Positions 1 to 11,600 of a stretch of DNA of 64,000 nucleotides are shown piece after piece. The notes beneath the pieces were generated by a model. That model ran no database searches, was not told the origin of the DNA, and saw only the letters and a list, made by a program, of their open reading frames with translations. Made by a program: the position numbers and the translations under genes. Positions within the stretch are counted from its first letter, which is position 1, and each line of letters opens with the position of its first letter. Source of the DNA: Bettongia penicillata ogilbyi (lineage: Eukaryota; Chordata; Mammalia; Diprotodontia; Potoroidae); assembly GCA_023548195.1 (NCBI GenBank), contig JAJHZJ010000008.1, forward strand, positions 2,318,232 through 2,382,231, in the 5' to 3' direction.

Positions 1-1787
1 AGTCCTCCTCCCACTAGGTCTTGCTGCCTCTCGAGTACACTTGATAAACTGGAAATAATGTTCAGGGTACAGTGAAACCCTGTTTATGGAAGGAAAAGTT
101 TTCAAAGTAGTTCAGTATTCTTTTTGATTTGCAAGTAGAGAGAATACATCGAAACAAAAATAGCTAGGAAAATGACCTGAATAAGAAAACTTAAGGGTAA
201 AGAAATAGTATTATCAGTGGGAAGAAAGTAGTTAAATCATTTCAGTCAACTGTAAGCACTTCAGGAGAATTTGCTTCTTGAATTATGTTTCCAGGGAACA
301 ATAATAGCAAAAAATTATTTTGGAAAAAGGAACAGGATTGTTGGGTGACATATTAACGTAGAGGGAGAGAAGCTATGAGGGGAGGAAGAATCTTTATGAT
401 ACACACCACCACCACCGCCCCTGCCATTGCATGCAAAATTGGAAAAAATAAGTCCCACAGAAAGAAGTACCTTTTCTTATTCTGGACTATGTTGCTCATT
501 CTCATTATGGATATTCACAGAGATCTAGTTCAATGATCCATCATACTCATATAGCCTACAGCAAACCCAGGGTCCACTTTGGAGGTCCCAGTGAAAAAGT
601 ATGATGTAAGTAGCTAAGAGGTCAGAAAATAGTGAAGAGGAAATTAAAGAGAAAGGGGGGAAAGTCTGTGGCCAGAAGGACTGGAACTGAGATGGCAGAC
701 CTGAAAACAAAACAATAGGACAGAATAAGATTTTAAAAACAAAAAACAGGGGGAAAAGCTTTTTTTTTGCTTATTGACTTTGAGGTTAGACCTTGGGGTG
801 TACAAAGTCCTTCTCCCCTTGCCCCCAACTTTAATATTAGCAATGATTGATCATTTGGTACCTGATATGCACATCAGGGAGCAGGTTGAGGTAGGCTTTA
901 GAGAGGTAGCTTTTAGGTGGTGTTCAGATGTCTGGTTGTAGAGCCTAAAAGGGAGTACTTGGAGATGTAGAGGAAGGAGAGTAAGACTCTTATGTCTAGC
1001 TAGACCCAAGCTGAAGCCCTCCTTGGAAACAATCATCCGGTTCTTCTGCGTCCTATGAAATAGTCTCATTGAACTGATTGCACACAGAAGACAGTATAAT
1101 AAGTGGCCACATAATGCTTCCTGCAGGTTTGTGCAGCTGCTGGTGTGGGTGGGCTTCTCCCGGAAAATTCAGAGCAGCCTCTGCAGTCTTAAAGCATCGA
1201 CTGAGGTCTCCTTCCAAATACACAGGCATTTAAACCCAATACCTACAGTAATTGTATTAGGTGTCTGCATCTCTGTAATGAGAATCAGTAGACAGAAGGC
1301 AAGAACACCAGGAAAACTCAGCCTTGAGAAAGAGCAGGTAATTCTTTCTACGAAACTGTTTTCTTCAATATTTATCTTAAATAACTGTCATAAAGTATTT
1401 CTTTGAAATCAACATCAAAAATTCCACTTAATTAGGAACAATGACTTTCTCCCAAATTTATTTAGTTCTGAACACACCGATGAATATATATTTAATATAT
1501 TAATACACTGAATTAAAATTTGTGACTGAAGATTCTATAAAAGATGTTAAACAGAACAGATTCTAAATATTATTTAAGCTGTCTCCATAATGGTTAATAC
1601 CTGCTTTGGGGCAAAATCATTTATTGCAAGGATACATTGAAAAACATGCCATTTTCACCTGAACAGTATTTATCACAACATATTTTCCTGTTCACCAAGC
1701 AATACAAGTTGCAGAATGGCTGACAGTATGCAACTTGTAACTTGATTGTGTGTCTGAATGTTTTGTTTTTTTTAATTCCCCTCAAGT
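1..1787. other. Non-coding stretch with no recognised repeat
   Basis: AT-rich intron sequence. Open frames here, for example 1131-1406 on plus, have no family resemblance I recognise and no splice context. A short A-rich run sits near 735-775. I see nothing else to annotate. Confidence 0.6.
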
Positions 1788-1905
1788 GTTATCTGCTCCA
1801 TTAGAATATAAACCTCTGGAGGGCAAGGACTGTCTTGCTTCCTTGTAATTGCATTCTCAGTGCTTTGGACAGTTCTTGACCCAGAATATACACTTAATAC
1901 ATTCT
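1788..1905 (+). mobile_element. L2 LINE 3' end fragment
   Basis: The segment follows the order of an L2 3' tail: a 'timing' block (TTAGAATATAAACCTCTGGA), then 'gagggcaaggactgtctt', then a 'cagtgctttgga' block and a terminal 'acttaatacattc'. Only the untranslated tail remains. It runs into a C/T-rich simple tract at its 3' side. Confidence 0.7.
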
Positions 1906-1995
1906 CGCTTTCCTTCTTTTCTTCTTTCTTTTTTCTCCTTTCTCTTTCCATCCTTCTTTCCTCTTCTTTCCTCCATCCTTTTTTTCTTCCATCCA
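1906..1995. repeat. Pyrimidine-rich (CTTT/CTTC) low-complexity tract
   Basis: About 90 bases of nearly pure C/T on the plus strand, directly after the L2 tail. It probably grew from the L2 3' microsatellite. Open frames on both strands here (Ser/Leu/Phe-rich and Lys/Glu/Arg-rich) are compositional artefacts. Confidence 0.85.
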
Positions 1996-2074
1996 AATTA
2001 AGTGACATGCAACAAACCTTCCTTTGTTCTGACCCTATCATCATCCCACTCTGCTAAACCCTGTTGAGGTCAAA

Positions 2075-2475
2075 GAAAAATTTCATGAAAGCCCTCATCA
2101 TCAATGTACCAAATGAGGACAAGCTTATAATTCTGGGTGACTTTAACAGCAGAGTAGGCACAGGCTAACAGACATGGCAGGAAGTTCTTGGGAAGAATGA
2201 AATTGGAAACAGCAACAGTCACTGCTTGTGTGGGCTTCCTGACCTTCTCACCGCCAACACCCATCCTTTTTTTTTGCTTATCTAAATGCATTTAAGAAAA
2301 AAAAGGCCAAGCTCTCCTACTCTATCCAGGGCCTTCTCCTGATCCAGGTAGCTCCAGAAGAGAAAGCAAGGCTAGTGACTTTTAACTACCCTTCCTTCAC
2401 TTAAATTCAGTTCACTTGCATGTCATGGGCATCACCTGCCTGATGTCATGGTCCTCTTTAAAAACGAAGAAGGAA
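2075..2475 (+). mobile_element. RTE-class LINE remnant: endonuclease piece plus 3' end
   Basis: From about 2118 the plus strand reads DKLIILGDFNSRVGTG before a stop. This carries the GDFN motif of the apurinic endonuclease domain of RTE elements. After a gap, the DNA at about 2340-2475 matches the RTE-type 3' tail, including 'gatgtcatggtcctcttt' and a closing 'aaaacgaag'. The reverse transcriptase region is missing, so this is an internally deleted, dead copy. RTE elements supply the machinery for several marsupial SINEs. Confidence 0.75.
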
Positions 2476-2639
2476 AAAACCAATCAGATAACTTTGCCCA
2501 TAGAGAAGAACTTTTATCTACAAGTGTGGGATTTGTTATTAGATCAGAAAGCTTCATTTTGAAAGATGTCATTTGGCATCAAAGAAATTTTATGAGAACT
2601 CTAATAAGTCCTTTAAAAGTCATTAGAGAAGTAGCCTGA

Positions 2640-2815
2640 AATTGTGAATAGAATGCTAGATTTGGAGTCAGTCCCCCCTCAGACACTTAATACTTGCATA
2701 ACCATTAGGAAGTCACTTAACCCCTTGCTGCCTCAGTTTCCTCATCTGTAAAGTGAAGGGTTAGAACTTGATGGCATCTGAGGTTTTCTCATCTCTAAGA
2801 CTGATCATATAACCT
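2640..2815 (+). mobile_element. MIR/MON-type CORE-SINE
   Basis: A tRNA-like head with 'tagatttggagtcag' and 'cagacactta' is followed by 'aagtcacttaacc', 'cctcagtttcctcatctgtaaa' (shared CORE-SINE block) and the marsupial-type tail 'gatggcatctgaggt'. No coding content. Confidence 0.8.
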
Positions 2816-3319
2816 ACATTCTACTGAAATGAAAAGGAATTCCAACTTCGAAAAGTCTCCAAACTTAAAAATCTTAGTATCCAAATATATTATAAATTCA
2901 ACCAAAAACATCCATTCCCACTTATTAGTAAATCCACTTTGAAATCAGAAAATCTAGGTGAGGCCAGGGAAATTATGATGCAACCAGAAGTCTGGACCTC
3001 AGGACTCCCTTGTGTATGTTTCATGTGGTAACATTTATTTAATGTAGATTACCTGTTCAGCAAACATTGGGAAAAAAGAGAAGAAAATAAAAAAGAACCT
3101 CCACTATATTAATACTCAAATTATTGGGAGGAGGGGGAAGGGGAAGGGAAGAAGTAAATGCTTCTTGAGTGAGGCTGGATCAGTTAGAAAAACATTTACT
3201 TTTTATCCCAACAAGTTCTATAAGACAATGGAAGCCATGAAGTCATTTTTCCAGGCCTAGTACACTGGCTACTATTGTTAAGTTTCAGCAGTACTATGGA
3301 GACAATAGCCAAATATTAG

Positions 3320-3545
3320 CTCATCTTTTTTCCTTCAAATTTATTAACTTATTTGTTTTCAATTTTCAACATTCACTTCCATAATTTTAAATTTTCTCCC
3401 CCTCCCTTCCACCTCTTTCCCCAAGATGGCATGCAATGTCATATGGGCTGTACACATAGATTCCTATTAAACACATTTTCACATTAGTCTTGTTGCATAG
3501 AAAAATTATAATGAATGAGAGAAACTCCCATGTAGGTCATTTTTT
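3320..3545 (-). mobile_element. L1 3' end fragment
   Basis: Read on plus it begins 'tttgttttcaattttcaacattcac' and continues through a C-rich part, then 'ccaagatggcatgcaatg' and 'cacattag'. The same order opens the much longer minus-strand L1 at 39755-41965. Only the 3' untranslated end is present, as expected for a 5'-truncated insertion. Confidence 0.7.
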
Positions 3546-3831
3546 TTAAAATTGTAATCATTTTTTTTATCTGTTGTTTCCTAAGGATGTCCTTGGCCCT
3601 GAATAAAACTTAGAAAACTGAAATGTTTAAGCATAAAAATACACAGTAAAGAAATTAAGTGAGATTAAAAAGGTATTCACCAATTAGGAGCATGCTTCTT
3701 TTTATGACTATTTTTCTCCTTTCTTTTGAGGAAAACCTTCATTAAGGTCTGAAAAAGATTATGGTATTTCCAGGAAACAAGAGTTTCCCTTTTGGTCATC
3801 CTAACCTGCTCTCTAGAAAAGCATTATCACA

Positions 3832-3960
3832 TAATGAATGAAATCAGGAATGAATGAATGAATGAATGAATGAATGAAATATTTATTAAGGATTTACTGT
3901 GTGCCAAACACTGCATTAGGCCTTAGTGAAACAGATAGAAATATAAGACCATCCCTAGTG
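3832..3960 (-). mobile_element. L2 3' end with (GAAT)n tail
   Basis: A (GAAT)n run at about 3848-3878 is followed by 'atatttattaaggatttactgtgtgcca' and 'cactgcattaggcc', the reverse complement of an L2 3' tail. The tetranucleotide is the usual L2 terminal microsatellite. Confidence 0.75.
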
Positions 3961-4185
3961 TCAAGGATGGCAGAAACAACATATATAAGAGGACCTGGGT
4001 TCAAGTCCCACCTGTCACACAATAACTTTAGGATCCTGGCAAGTCACTTAATATTTCAGAACCTCAGACAACTCTAAAGCTGTGAGTTTCAGAGAACCTA
4101 CCCCTAAGCTTTAAGAGAAGAAGTTTCTCACCCAAGGTTTCCTCTACCAGTGAGAATGCTCATTGGTCCCAAAGCAAGCAACAAA
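3961..4185 (+). mobile_element. Marsupial SINE (tRNA head, second tail type)
   Basis: It shows 'aagaggacctgggttcaagtc', 'caagtcacttaa', 'cctcagacaactcta', and a tail with 'gaagtttctcac' and 'ctctaccagtgag'. The same tail type recurs at 32300-32530 and 50366-50435. Confidence 0.65.
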
Positions 4186-4494
4186 CATACCCAGCTGTTC
4201 AAGGAAGACTTCAGTGACCCATAGTGTTATCATTGGGAATACTTTTCCAATCGCTGTGGTCTGTGATTCTCTCCACCCTCCCTTGCCTCCATAGATGGTC
4301 TTCATGAGTTGTAGCAAGTGGCCAAATACACATATAATGTCTGGCCAATCCTGTCTGTCTCGTCTTAGTACAGAGACTTTATGGAAGCCTCTCGTTTGGT
4401 AGGATCTTTCAAGCTCAGATTCCTCCAGATTAGCTTTCAAAAGCACAGGATGACTTCCTGGTGGTGTGGGCAAATTTATCCCTCTGTAGCCCTC

Positions 4495-4620
4495 TGTTTA
4501 TAATAATTGGTCGTAATATCTCACATTTATATAGCCGTTTAGATTTGCAAAGTATTTTCTTCACAACAGTTCTGTGAAATATCAGTTTCTCTATCAGATT
4601 ATCAGTTTAAGTGTAAAAAA
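4495..4620 (-). mobile_element. MIR/L2-type 3' fragment
   Basis: Reads on plus as 'ataataattg...cacatttatatagc...ttgcaaagtattttcttcacaac', matching the reversed 3' part of a MIR/CORE-SINE. Diverged and short. Confidence 0.55.
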
Positions 4621-5645
4621 TTTCCGGAACATATGTTTAATTATAGATGTATAAAATGACTAGCTCAGAAGAGGGTTGATAAATGGCTTTGCGATATTGT
4701 ATATACAGAGTTTTCTCTGCCTGGTGTATCTGAACAAATTTATCATAAAATAAAATAAAAAGCATGCGACATGTGTAAGGGTGGAATTATAAAGAATCTG
4801 CTTGGTCTCTCAGTGACTGTGATAAACATGCAGGGCCTACTCTTGTGACTGAATACATCTGAGGAATTCCTCCCCATGGAATAGGAGTATGCCTACTAGT
4901 ATTTTATTGTTGGGATACTGGAAACTGAAGGTTTGTAATTTAGGAAGGATGATCTCTTCCTAAGCAGCTGCTCTTCCCCGTGGTGTATAAAAAAGCCTGT
5001 GAGATCATCTTGGCCCATTTCACTCTCTCTTGCTTGTCAGGAGTTCTTAGCCTTTTACCAGAGCGCAGCTTAATGGGTGAAGGAAAGGAGAACAGTTGAT
5101 GGTGATTTGCAGCAAAAGCACATGAGAGAGGCAGGCATGTGCTTACAATCCAAGAGGGTAGCTCATGGGTAACGTTCCTGAACTCCAAGGTCCAGCGTGA
5201 GTAGAGGAGGGTTTTAATTTACTAGACAGCATGATCCCAGAAAGTGGCCTTTAGACAAGGGAAATTCCTGGGCAGTACTAGCTTTGGGAGTTGTCTTTGG
5301 GTTCAAGAATTCAAGAATTTCCAAGTTTGGGAGTTGGAGGATTAGATTTTTCCACAGAAAGGAGATTTACTGCAACAGCAGGCTCCTTCCTAGAGAAAGA
5401 AATCATTAGTCCACTGAGCTCCTGCACAAAATCCTACGGAACAAAGTTACTTGGACAGTGCATGTCAGATGGTAAGAGGGTTATTTATTCAGTGATTCCC
5501 CAGAGTATGTTTTAGAAGAAATCTAAACCAAGCAATCTCTCCAGTGACAACCCCATTGAGATTTCCCTGGAGCAAATCCAGGTTGGTGCAGTTAGCCAAA
5601 AAAAAAAGAAAGAAATGACCACAGCAGTAGACCAGTACATGTTAC
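4621..5645. other. Intronic stretch with no recognised element
   Basis: About 1 kb of unremarkable AT-rich DNA. It holds several short open frames on both strands without recognisable products. I see no splice-flanked coding segment. Confidence 0.55.
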
Positions 5646-5845
5646 TTCAGAGCCTTTTGAGAGACCATAGGCCAGCTGTTATATGTGGGTTTTTTTATCC
5701 TCGTTTTACAGATGAGGAAATTGAGGCACAAATTAGTTAAATGACTGCCCCAGGACACACAAAATGTCAAAGTTAGCAATTGAACATAGATATCTTGACC
5801 CCTGAATCTTAGGTACTTTCTTCTAGAGTATACTGACTCTTACTG
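5646..5845 (-). mobile_element. MIR CORE-SINE
   Basis: Contains 'ttttacagatgaggaaattgaggca', 'aatgactgcccca' and 'ggacacacaaaatg', the reversed MIR core. Confidence 0.75.
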
Positions 5846-6049
5846 TCTTAAGTAACTCTTGAATATTACACTTGAGTGTAATTGTCATTATAGTTTTACC
5901 TACCTGATGCTGAGGCGTTCAAGACATACCATCATTGATACACAAGCATGTAAGTATAGATTCAAAAAGTTAGTTTTAAAAAAATTGGTTTCTTTATTGT
6001 TCAGAGTAGTAAATAGTGTTTTGTGGGAGAGGGCTTTAACAGAATAAAG

Positions 6050-6200
6050 GCTCTTCTATCTAGAGCTGGAAGGGAATTCAGAGCCACATAATCCCACCAC
6101 CTAATTTTATAGCTGAGGAAGCTAGGACCCGTTGAAAGGTCAAGTGACTTCAGCTCAAAGTCACATCGGAAACAAGTGTCAGATTTTACCTCAAAGTTTC
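6050..6200 (-). mobile_element. MIR/MON-type SINE
   Basis: Starts 'ctagagctggaagggaattcagagcc', then 'ttttatagctgaggaagc' and 'aaggtcaagtgactt'. This is the reversed CORE-SINE with the marsupial-style tail. Confidence 0.7.
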
Positions 6201-6404
6201 ATGCATATAGGAAAGAACTTAGCAACCATCACTTTTTTTCACTCTGCCATAGATAATAGGATTAAAAAGAGGGATGTAAAGATTTAAGGAGTGTAATTAA
6301 TCCTTGGGGAGATGGGAGAGAAACTTTTTGAATAAAGAAAATGATAATAAACACAAGGTGGAGGAGTGGATTTAGTGTGTAAATTTTGCATGCATTTTTC
6401 ATAT

Positions 6405-6605
6405 ATTTGCAAACACTTTCTTCAAAGCAAACCTAGGAGGTTGATTGATGATGGATTGAGGATTCTACACATTGGAGAGACCAGCTAAATTAGACAATTT
6501 ACCCAGAGTCACTCCACTATTAAGTTGCATAGCTAGGATTCTGAGGATGTGCCTCCCAGTCCTGGGCGCTAACTCCTGAACAACACTGCCTCTCTCTTGT
6601 GTTTC
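6405..6605 (-). mobile_element. MIR CORE-SINE, diverged
   Basis: Reversed MIR order: 'ttcttcaaagcaaacctaggaggt', then 'caatttacccagagtcactcc' and 'agttgcatagctaggattc', ending near 'acactgcctctct'. Confidence 0.65.
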
Positions 6606-6974
6606 CAGAGGGGATAGGTGGGAGGATTTCAAGTGCAAAGTGGCCAGAATTAGATTTTAGGTTGTAGCCCTGCCTGAAGCGGCATCAGACATACTAGGAA
6701 GGAAAAGAATCCACAGAACTCAGTGACAGCCTGGAAGCAGAGCAACAGAAAGGAGTAATTGAAAATTATACCAAGTCTGTCAGTTGGAGAGAATTACTCC
6801 AGTGCCCAAGAAGAGAGGGAATGGGGACAGGAAGAAGGATGAGGGGGACTCAGTCTTTGTCCTTCTCATTTTGAATGTGTGACATGACCTCGGGAAGGAA
6901 ATTTCTGGAAGTCAGTTAGAAAGATGAGCTAGAACAGAGGGTGAAAATTGTGGATCAGAAGGGAGGCTTGGAAG

Positions 6975-7420
6975 CAGATCCCGCCCAAGTGGCGAGTCCT
7001 TTCGTTTGTTGCTGTTTTAAGAAAGCAACTATTAATTGTGCCTAATACAAAGTAATCCTCCCCGTTTTTGTTTGTGTAGCCGCATAGCATTACAAGTTAA
7101 TGATGCCGCGCGGTTCCAAAGCTGTCGTCTGGCGGCGGCGGCTGTTGTTCTCCAGATGCCCCCTCGAGATGCCAGTGCCACAGAGCAACTGTTAGTGCTC
7201 ACTGACCTTCTGCACCAGCTGGCTGTGGGGCTTGGAAATTGATTTTCCTCCTCTCAGTCTCTGATGGTCTCTCTTCAGTGTGCCTCTCTAGTTCATCACC
7301 GGAGTGGAAACGGTGGCACAAATAGCTGAGGAACTGTAGGCAGGCATCACACAGGGCATGATTAGAAACATCAGAACAGAAATCAGCCCGTTCCGGTGTG
7401 CTCGGTGTTAAAAGAGGCTG
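6975..7420. promoter_or_regulatory. CpG-rich patch; candidate regulatory element
   Basis: Around 7080-7170 there are about nine CpG dinucleotides in 90 bases, including CCGCGCGG and a GGCGGCGGCGG run. Further CpGs lie at 6980-7010 and 7300-7410. Flanking DNA has almost none. The patch also carries an A/T-rich homeodomain-like site (ATTAATTGTG, about 7029). It lies about 9 kb upstream of the transmembrane exon and shows no match to repeats I know. Spared CpGs in a CpG-poor intron suggest an unmethylated element, either an enhancer or an alternative promoter. A plus-strand open frame (7036-7242) crosses it but has no supported coding role. Function is inferred only from composition. Confidence 0.4.
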
Positions 7421-7548
7421 CTCCTTTTATTGCTGAATACAATGGGGAATTTTTCTCAGAGGATTGAATTTTTTTGTAATTACCAAATATGGTCTAAAAA
7501 GTAAAGGAAATCTCTGCCAGTGTTCAGACAAGCACCATCTGGATCCCA

Positions 7549-7910
7549 GGTTATAACAATACATTTTGGAGTGTAGATGGATAGATATATAGATAGACAG
7601 ACAGATAGATAGATATGTACATATGCACACAGATACAGGTCATAGCAGTATATTTTGCCCTGTAGATAGAGAGATGGATATGTACATACACACACAGATA
7701 CAGGTCATAAAAGTACATTTTGGACTGTATATGTATAGACAGACAGGTATGTACATACACACGTAGATGGAGGTCATAGCAATACATTTTGGATTGTATA
7801 AGTATAAATAGACAGGGAGATAGATATGTACAAACATGCATAGACAAATACATAGATACACAGATACATATGTATATATATATACACTATATATGTATAA
7901 TATATATTTG
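7549..7910. repeat. Compound GATA/GACA minisatellite with 65-89 bp units
   Basis: The motif 'ggtcata.cAatacattttggactgta' followed by GATA/GACA tetranucleotides and 'atgtacatacacac' recurs, with the ACATTTTGG-type block at about 7561, 7650, 7715 and 7784. It ends in TATA/CATA runs to about 7910. The open minus-strand frames here (Tyr/Ile/Cys/Leu-rich) arise from the repeat. Confidence 0.8.
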
Positions 7911-9250
7911 CAGAATTCTTGCATGCTACACACATATTTCCAAATAGCCTGGTATGCACCATAAAATGAAAGGTAGAAGACCATGGGGGAAAATGTGTGC
8001 CAGAGAGTTAGTAGGAAAAATAATTTTCCTGTATAGGAAACTGTTCTATACCTCCCATAGGCAGAGGAGAAGATATATATTTAATCATAGCCTTCATTTA
8101 TCACTGTTCTAGTTCTTGCATATTTCAGGGGAGGGACGTTTTTGTCCTCGGGAAGTAGGCATCCATCCATTTTGAACCGAACACTAGCAATCTTCTACCT
8201 AAATGAAAATGAATATATTTATATATTTACATACATATTGATATATTTAAATACTTTGAGGCTCTCACATACAATAGTGTTTTAGATCTATGAGCTTGCA
8301 GATGAATTTAACATATAAAAATCTTGTAATTTTTACCAACTTGCCAAATCATGACCAGCCCTTCCCACACATACTAGAGGCAGTATAAAAGGTTGCATTT
8401 TCAATTTCTTATCATTTTTCTCTTCTCTATATCCAGATTTATTTAAAATTCAGCCTGGTTTTATTTGATTTTTATAGACAGACCTAATAAGCTATTAATG
8501 TGAACAGGCATTTGGACAGAGGAGAAAAAAATCTTGTGCATCTGATTCACAAAATCCGTGACCAAAAGTTGTTACAAATTCTGCTTTTTCCATGAAGGCA
8601 TGGAGTAATAGATCACGTCTCCAAATTTATATTTAAAATAAATTAGAAACAAAGTCAAGGAGACTTGTTTACAGATAACAGATTATGATGCCTGGATTTT
8701 CAAGAAAATCTCCAAGGTGCCATGTTTGAAGCATTTCCCTGGCATTATTATCACAACAGGAATATTGTTCTTATGGATAGGCAGCAAATAGTTGTTCTGA
8801 TTTCCATATTTTGGAAACTGAGTCAGTGCTTAATTCTACCTGTTATCCCAACTATACATAGTGAGGCAGAGTAAATAGACATTCACTGCTACCACTAAAC
8901 TGGTTACATGACATGCATAATTTGGAACGTGTTTTGTGTTTTTTTCCCCCTAACAGATTTACTTTCCTGATTATGTGTTGTTTAGACTAGAAGTTAAATG
9001 AATTTTCAATCCCTGGGGATATAAAACTGATTTTGGCCACATCTGACACTACTGGATTGAACAGCGGAATACCTATCTGTGATTAAGATTTACTTCAGAT
9101 TACTGACAGAATAGGAGATGTGCATGCAGATAATTGAGTTGACTTCCATGAGCCTGTGTTTCTGAAAATGTTAAATGCCAGGGATAACTATAAAGGAATG
9201 ATATTAGTTTCCTGTCTTAATGGATAGCAGATTTTTGTCCATCTAAGCAC
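7911..9250. other. Unique AT-rich intron sequence
   Basis: No interspersed repeat recognised. The part from about 8420 to 9240 is AT-rich with several TAAT/ATTA-type sites (for example 'taataagctattaatg' near 8486) and no long open frame. Confidence 0.5.
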
Positions 9251-9475
9251 TAGAAGGCATCTAGGTAGCTCAGTGGATAGAGCATGGGCCTGTAGTCAGG
9301 TACACCTGTACAAATTTGATCACAGACACTTACGAGGTGGGTGACCCTGAACAAATCACTTAATCTCCATTTTGTTTAACCCACCAAAGAAGGAAACGAA
9401 AAACCACTCTAGAATCTTTGCCAAGAAAATCCCACAGACAGTATGGTCAGATAGGACTGGACAACAAGCAGTTAT
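9250..9475 (+). mobile_element. Marsupial tRNA-derived SINE (MAR1/WSINE-like)
   Basis: Opens 'aggcatctaggtagctcagtggatagag' (tRNA-like A-box region). It continues with 'gtgggtgaccctgaacaaatcactt' and ends with 'ctttgccaagaaaatccca' and 'cagataggactgg', the standard 3' half of this SINE. Essentially full length, moderately diverged. Confidence 0.85.
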
Positions 9476-9559
9476 TAGGTCCATTTGATGATTGAGCTGA
9501 AAGTGAGAAAGTGAGTTCCCTGAGGCTAGAAGTGTTTAAGCAGAGACTGGGTGATCATT

Positions 9560-9572
9560 TACTCAGGATTTT
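9560..9572. repeat. Target-site duplication, left copy (HAL1)
   Basis: TACTCAGGATTTT, repeated exactly at 12394-12406 on the far side of the minus-strand HAL1. Confidence 0.85.
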
Positions 9573-10399
9573 TTTAATGTTTATTTATTTATTTTTAATT
9601 TTCAACATTCATTTCCTCAAAATTTTGAGTTCCAAATTTTCTCCCCATCTCTCCCCACCCCAAATGCCTTGCATTCTGATTACCCCTTCCACCAATCAGC
9701 TCTCCCTTCTATCATACCCCTCCCTTCCCTTATCCCCACCTTCTCTCTTTTCTTGTAGGGCAAGATAGAATTCTATACTCCATTATCTGTATTTCTTATT
9801 TCCCAGTTGTATGCAAAAACAATTCTCAACATTTGTTTCTAATACTTTGAATTCCAACTTCTCTCCCTTCCTCCCTCTCCACCCATCCCCACTGAGAAGG
9901 CAAGCAATTCAATATAGGCTATATATGTGTAGTTTTTCTAAAGACTTCCATAATAGTCATGTTGTGTAAGTAACTATATTTTCCTCCATCCTATCCTGCC
10001 TCCCCATTTATTCTGTTCTCTCTTTTGACCTTGTCCTGCCCCAAAAAGTGTTTACTTCCAAATACTCCCTCCTCCCATTTGCTCTCCCTTTTATCATCCC
10101 CCACCCCCACTTGTTCCCTTATCCTCTACTTTTCTGTAGTGTAAGATAGATTTTCATACCAAATTGAGTGAGTATGTTATTCCCTCCTTAAGCCAAATGT
10201 GAAGAGAGTAAGCCTCACTTTTTCCCTCTCTCCTCCCCACTTTTTCCATACGTTGAAAAAAGCTTTTTCTTGCCTCTTCTATGAGAGATAATTTGCCCCA
10301 TTCCTCTTCTCCCTTTCTCCTTCCAATATATTCCTCTCTCACCCCTTAATTTAATTTTTTTAGATATCATCCCTTCCTAGTCAACTCACCCTATGCTCT

Positions 10400-10421
10400 G
10401 TGTGTGTGTGTGTGTGTGTGT
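10400..10421. repeat. (GT)n microsatellite inside HAL1
   Basis: About ten GT units in the 3' region of the minus-strand HAL1. The plus-strand copy has a CA run at the equivalent place (about 27800-27860). Confidence 0.85.
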
Positions 10422-10539
10422 ATAATCCCTCCAACTACACAAATACTGAGAAAAGTTTCAAGAGTTACAAATATCTTTCCATGTAGGAATGTAAACAGTT
10501 CAACTTTAGTAAGTCCCTTATGATTTCTCTTTCCTTTTC

Positions 10540-11600
10540 ACCTTTTCATGCTTTTCTTGATTCATGTGTTTGAAAGTCAAATTTTCTATTCCGCTCTGAT
10601 CTTTTCATCAAAAATGCTTGAAAGTCCTCTATTTCACTGAATGACCATTTTTCCCCTGAAGTACTATACTCAGTTTTGCTGGGTAGGTGGTTCTTGGTTT
10701 TAAAACTAGTTTCTTTGACTTCTGGAATATCATATTCCAAACCCTTCAATCCCTTAATGTAGAAGCTGCTAGATCTTGTGTTATCCTGATTTTATTTCCA
10801 CAGTACTCAAATTGTTTCTTTCTGGCTGCTTGCAGTATTTTCTCCTTCATCAGGGAACCCTGGAATTTGGCCACAATGTTCCTAGGAGTTTCTCTTTTTG
10901 GATCTCTTTCAAGAGGTGATTGGTGGATTCTTTCAATATTTATTTTGCCCTCTGTTTCTAGAATATTACAGCAATTTTCCTTGATAATTTCATGAAAAAT
11001 TATGTCTAGGCTCTTTTTTTTTGATCATGGCTTTTAGTCAGTTGCATAATTTTTAAATTGTCTCTCCTGGATCTATTTTCCAGGTGAGTTGTTTTTCCAA
11101 TGAGATATTTCACATTACCTTCCATTATTTCATTCTTTTGGTTTTATTCTGTAATTTCTTGGTTTCTCATAAAGTCATTAGCTTACATCTGCTCCACTCT
11201 AATTTTTACAAAGCTATTTTCTTCAGTGAGCTTTTGAACCTCCTCTTCCATTTGGCTAATTCTGCCTTTTAAAGCATTCTTCTCCTCATTGTTTTTTTGG
11301 ACCTCTTTTGCCAATTGAGTGAGCCTATTTTTAAAGGTGTTATTCTCTTCAGCATTTCTTTGGGTCTCCTTTAGCAAGCTGTTGACTCACTTTTCATGAT
11401 TTTCTTGCATCACTCTCATATCTCTTCCCAACTTTTCCTCCACCTCTCTTACTTGATTTTCAAAATTGTTTTTGAGCTCTTCCATGGTCTACATATTTAT
11501 TTTGGAGGTTTTGGAAGCAGAAGCCTTGACTTTTATGTCTTCCTCTGGTGACAAGTATTGTTTTTCATCATCTGAAGGATAGAAGAAAATGCCTGTTTGC
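10540..11600 (-). pseudogene. HAL1 ORF1p-like pseudogene
   Basis: Minus-strand fragments match the ORF1 of the other HAL1. 11377-11183 encodes a heptad-rich coiled coil with AEENNTFKNRLTQLAKEVQ. 10749-10546 encodes the C-terminal part with DFQAFLMKRSERNRKFDF. The frame is broken by stops and shifts between and within these pieces. ORF1p of L1 is an RNA-binding trimeric coiled-coil chaperone, and this copy cannot make it. Confidence 0.85.

Noticed and set aside
4144..4473. 109-codon minus-strand frame
   Set aside because: Considered as a transposon remnant; no motif I could defend. Overlaps the SINE end at 4185.
7427..7984. Several overlapping minus-strand frames with repeated Tyr/Ile/Cys motifs
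   Set aside because: Products of the GATA minisatellite, not a repeat-containing protein gene.
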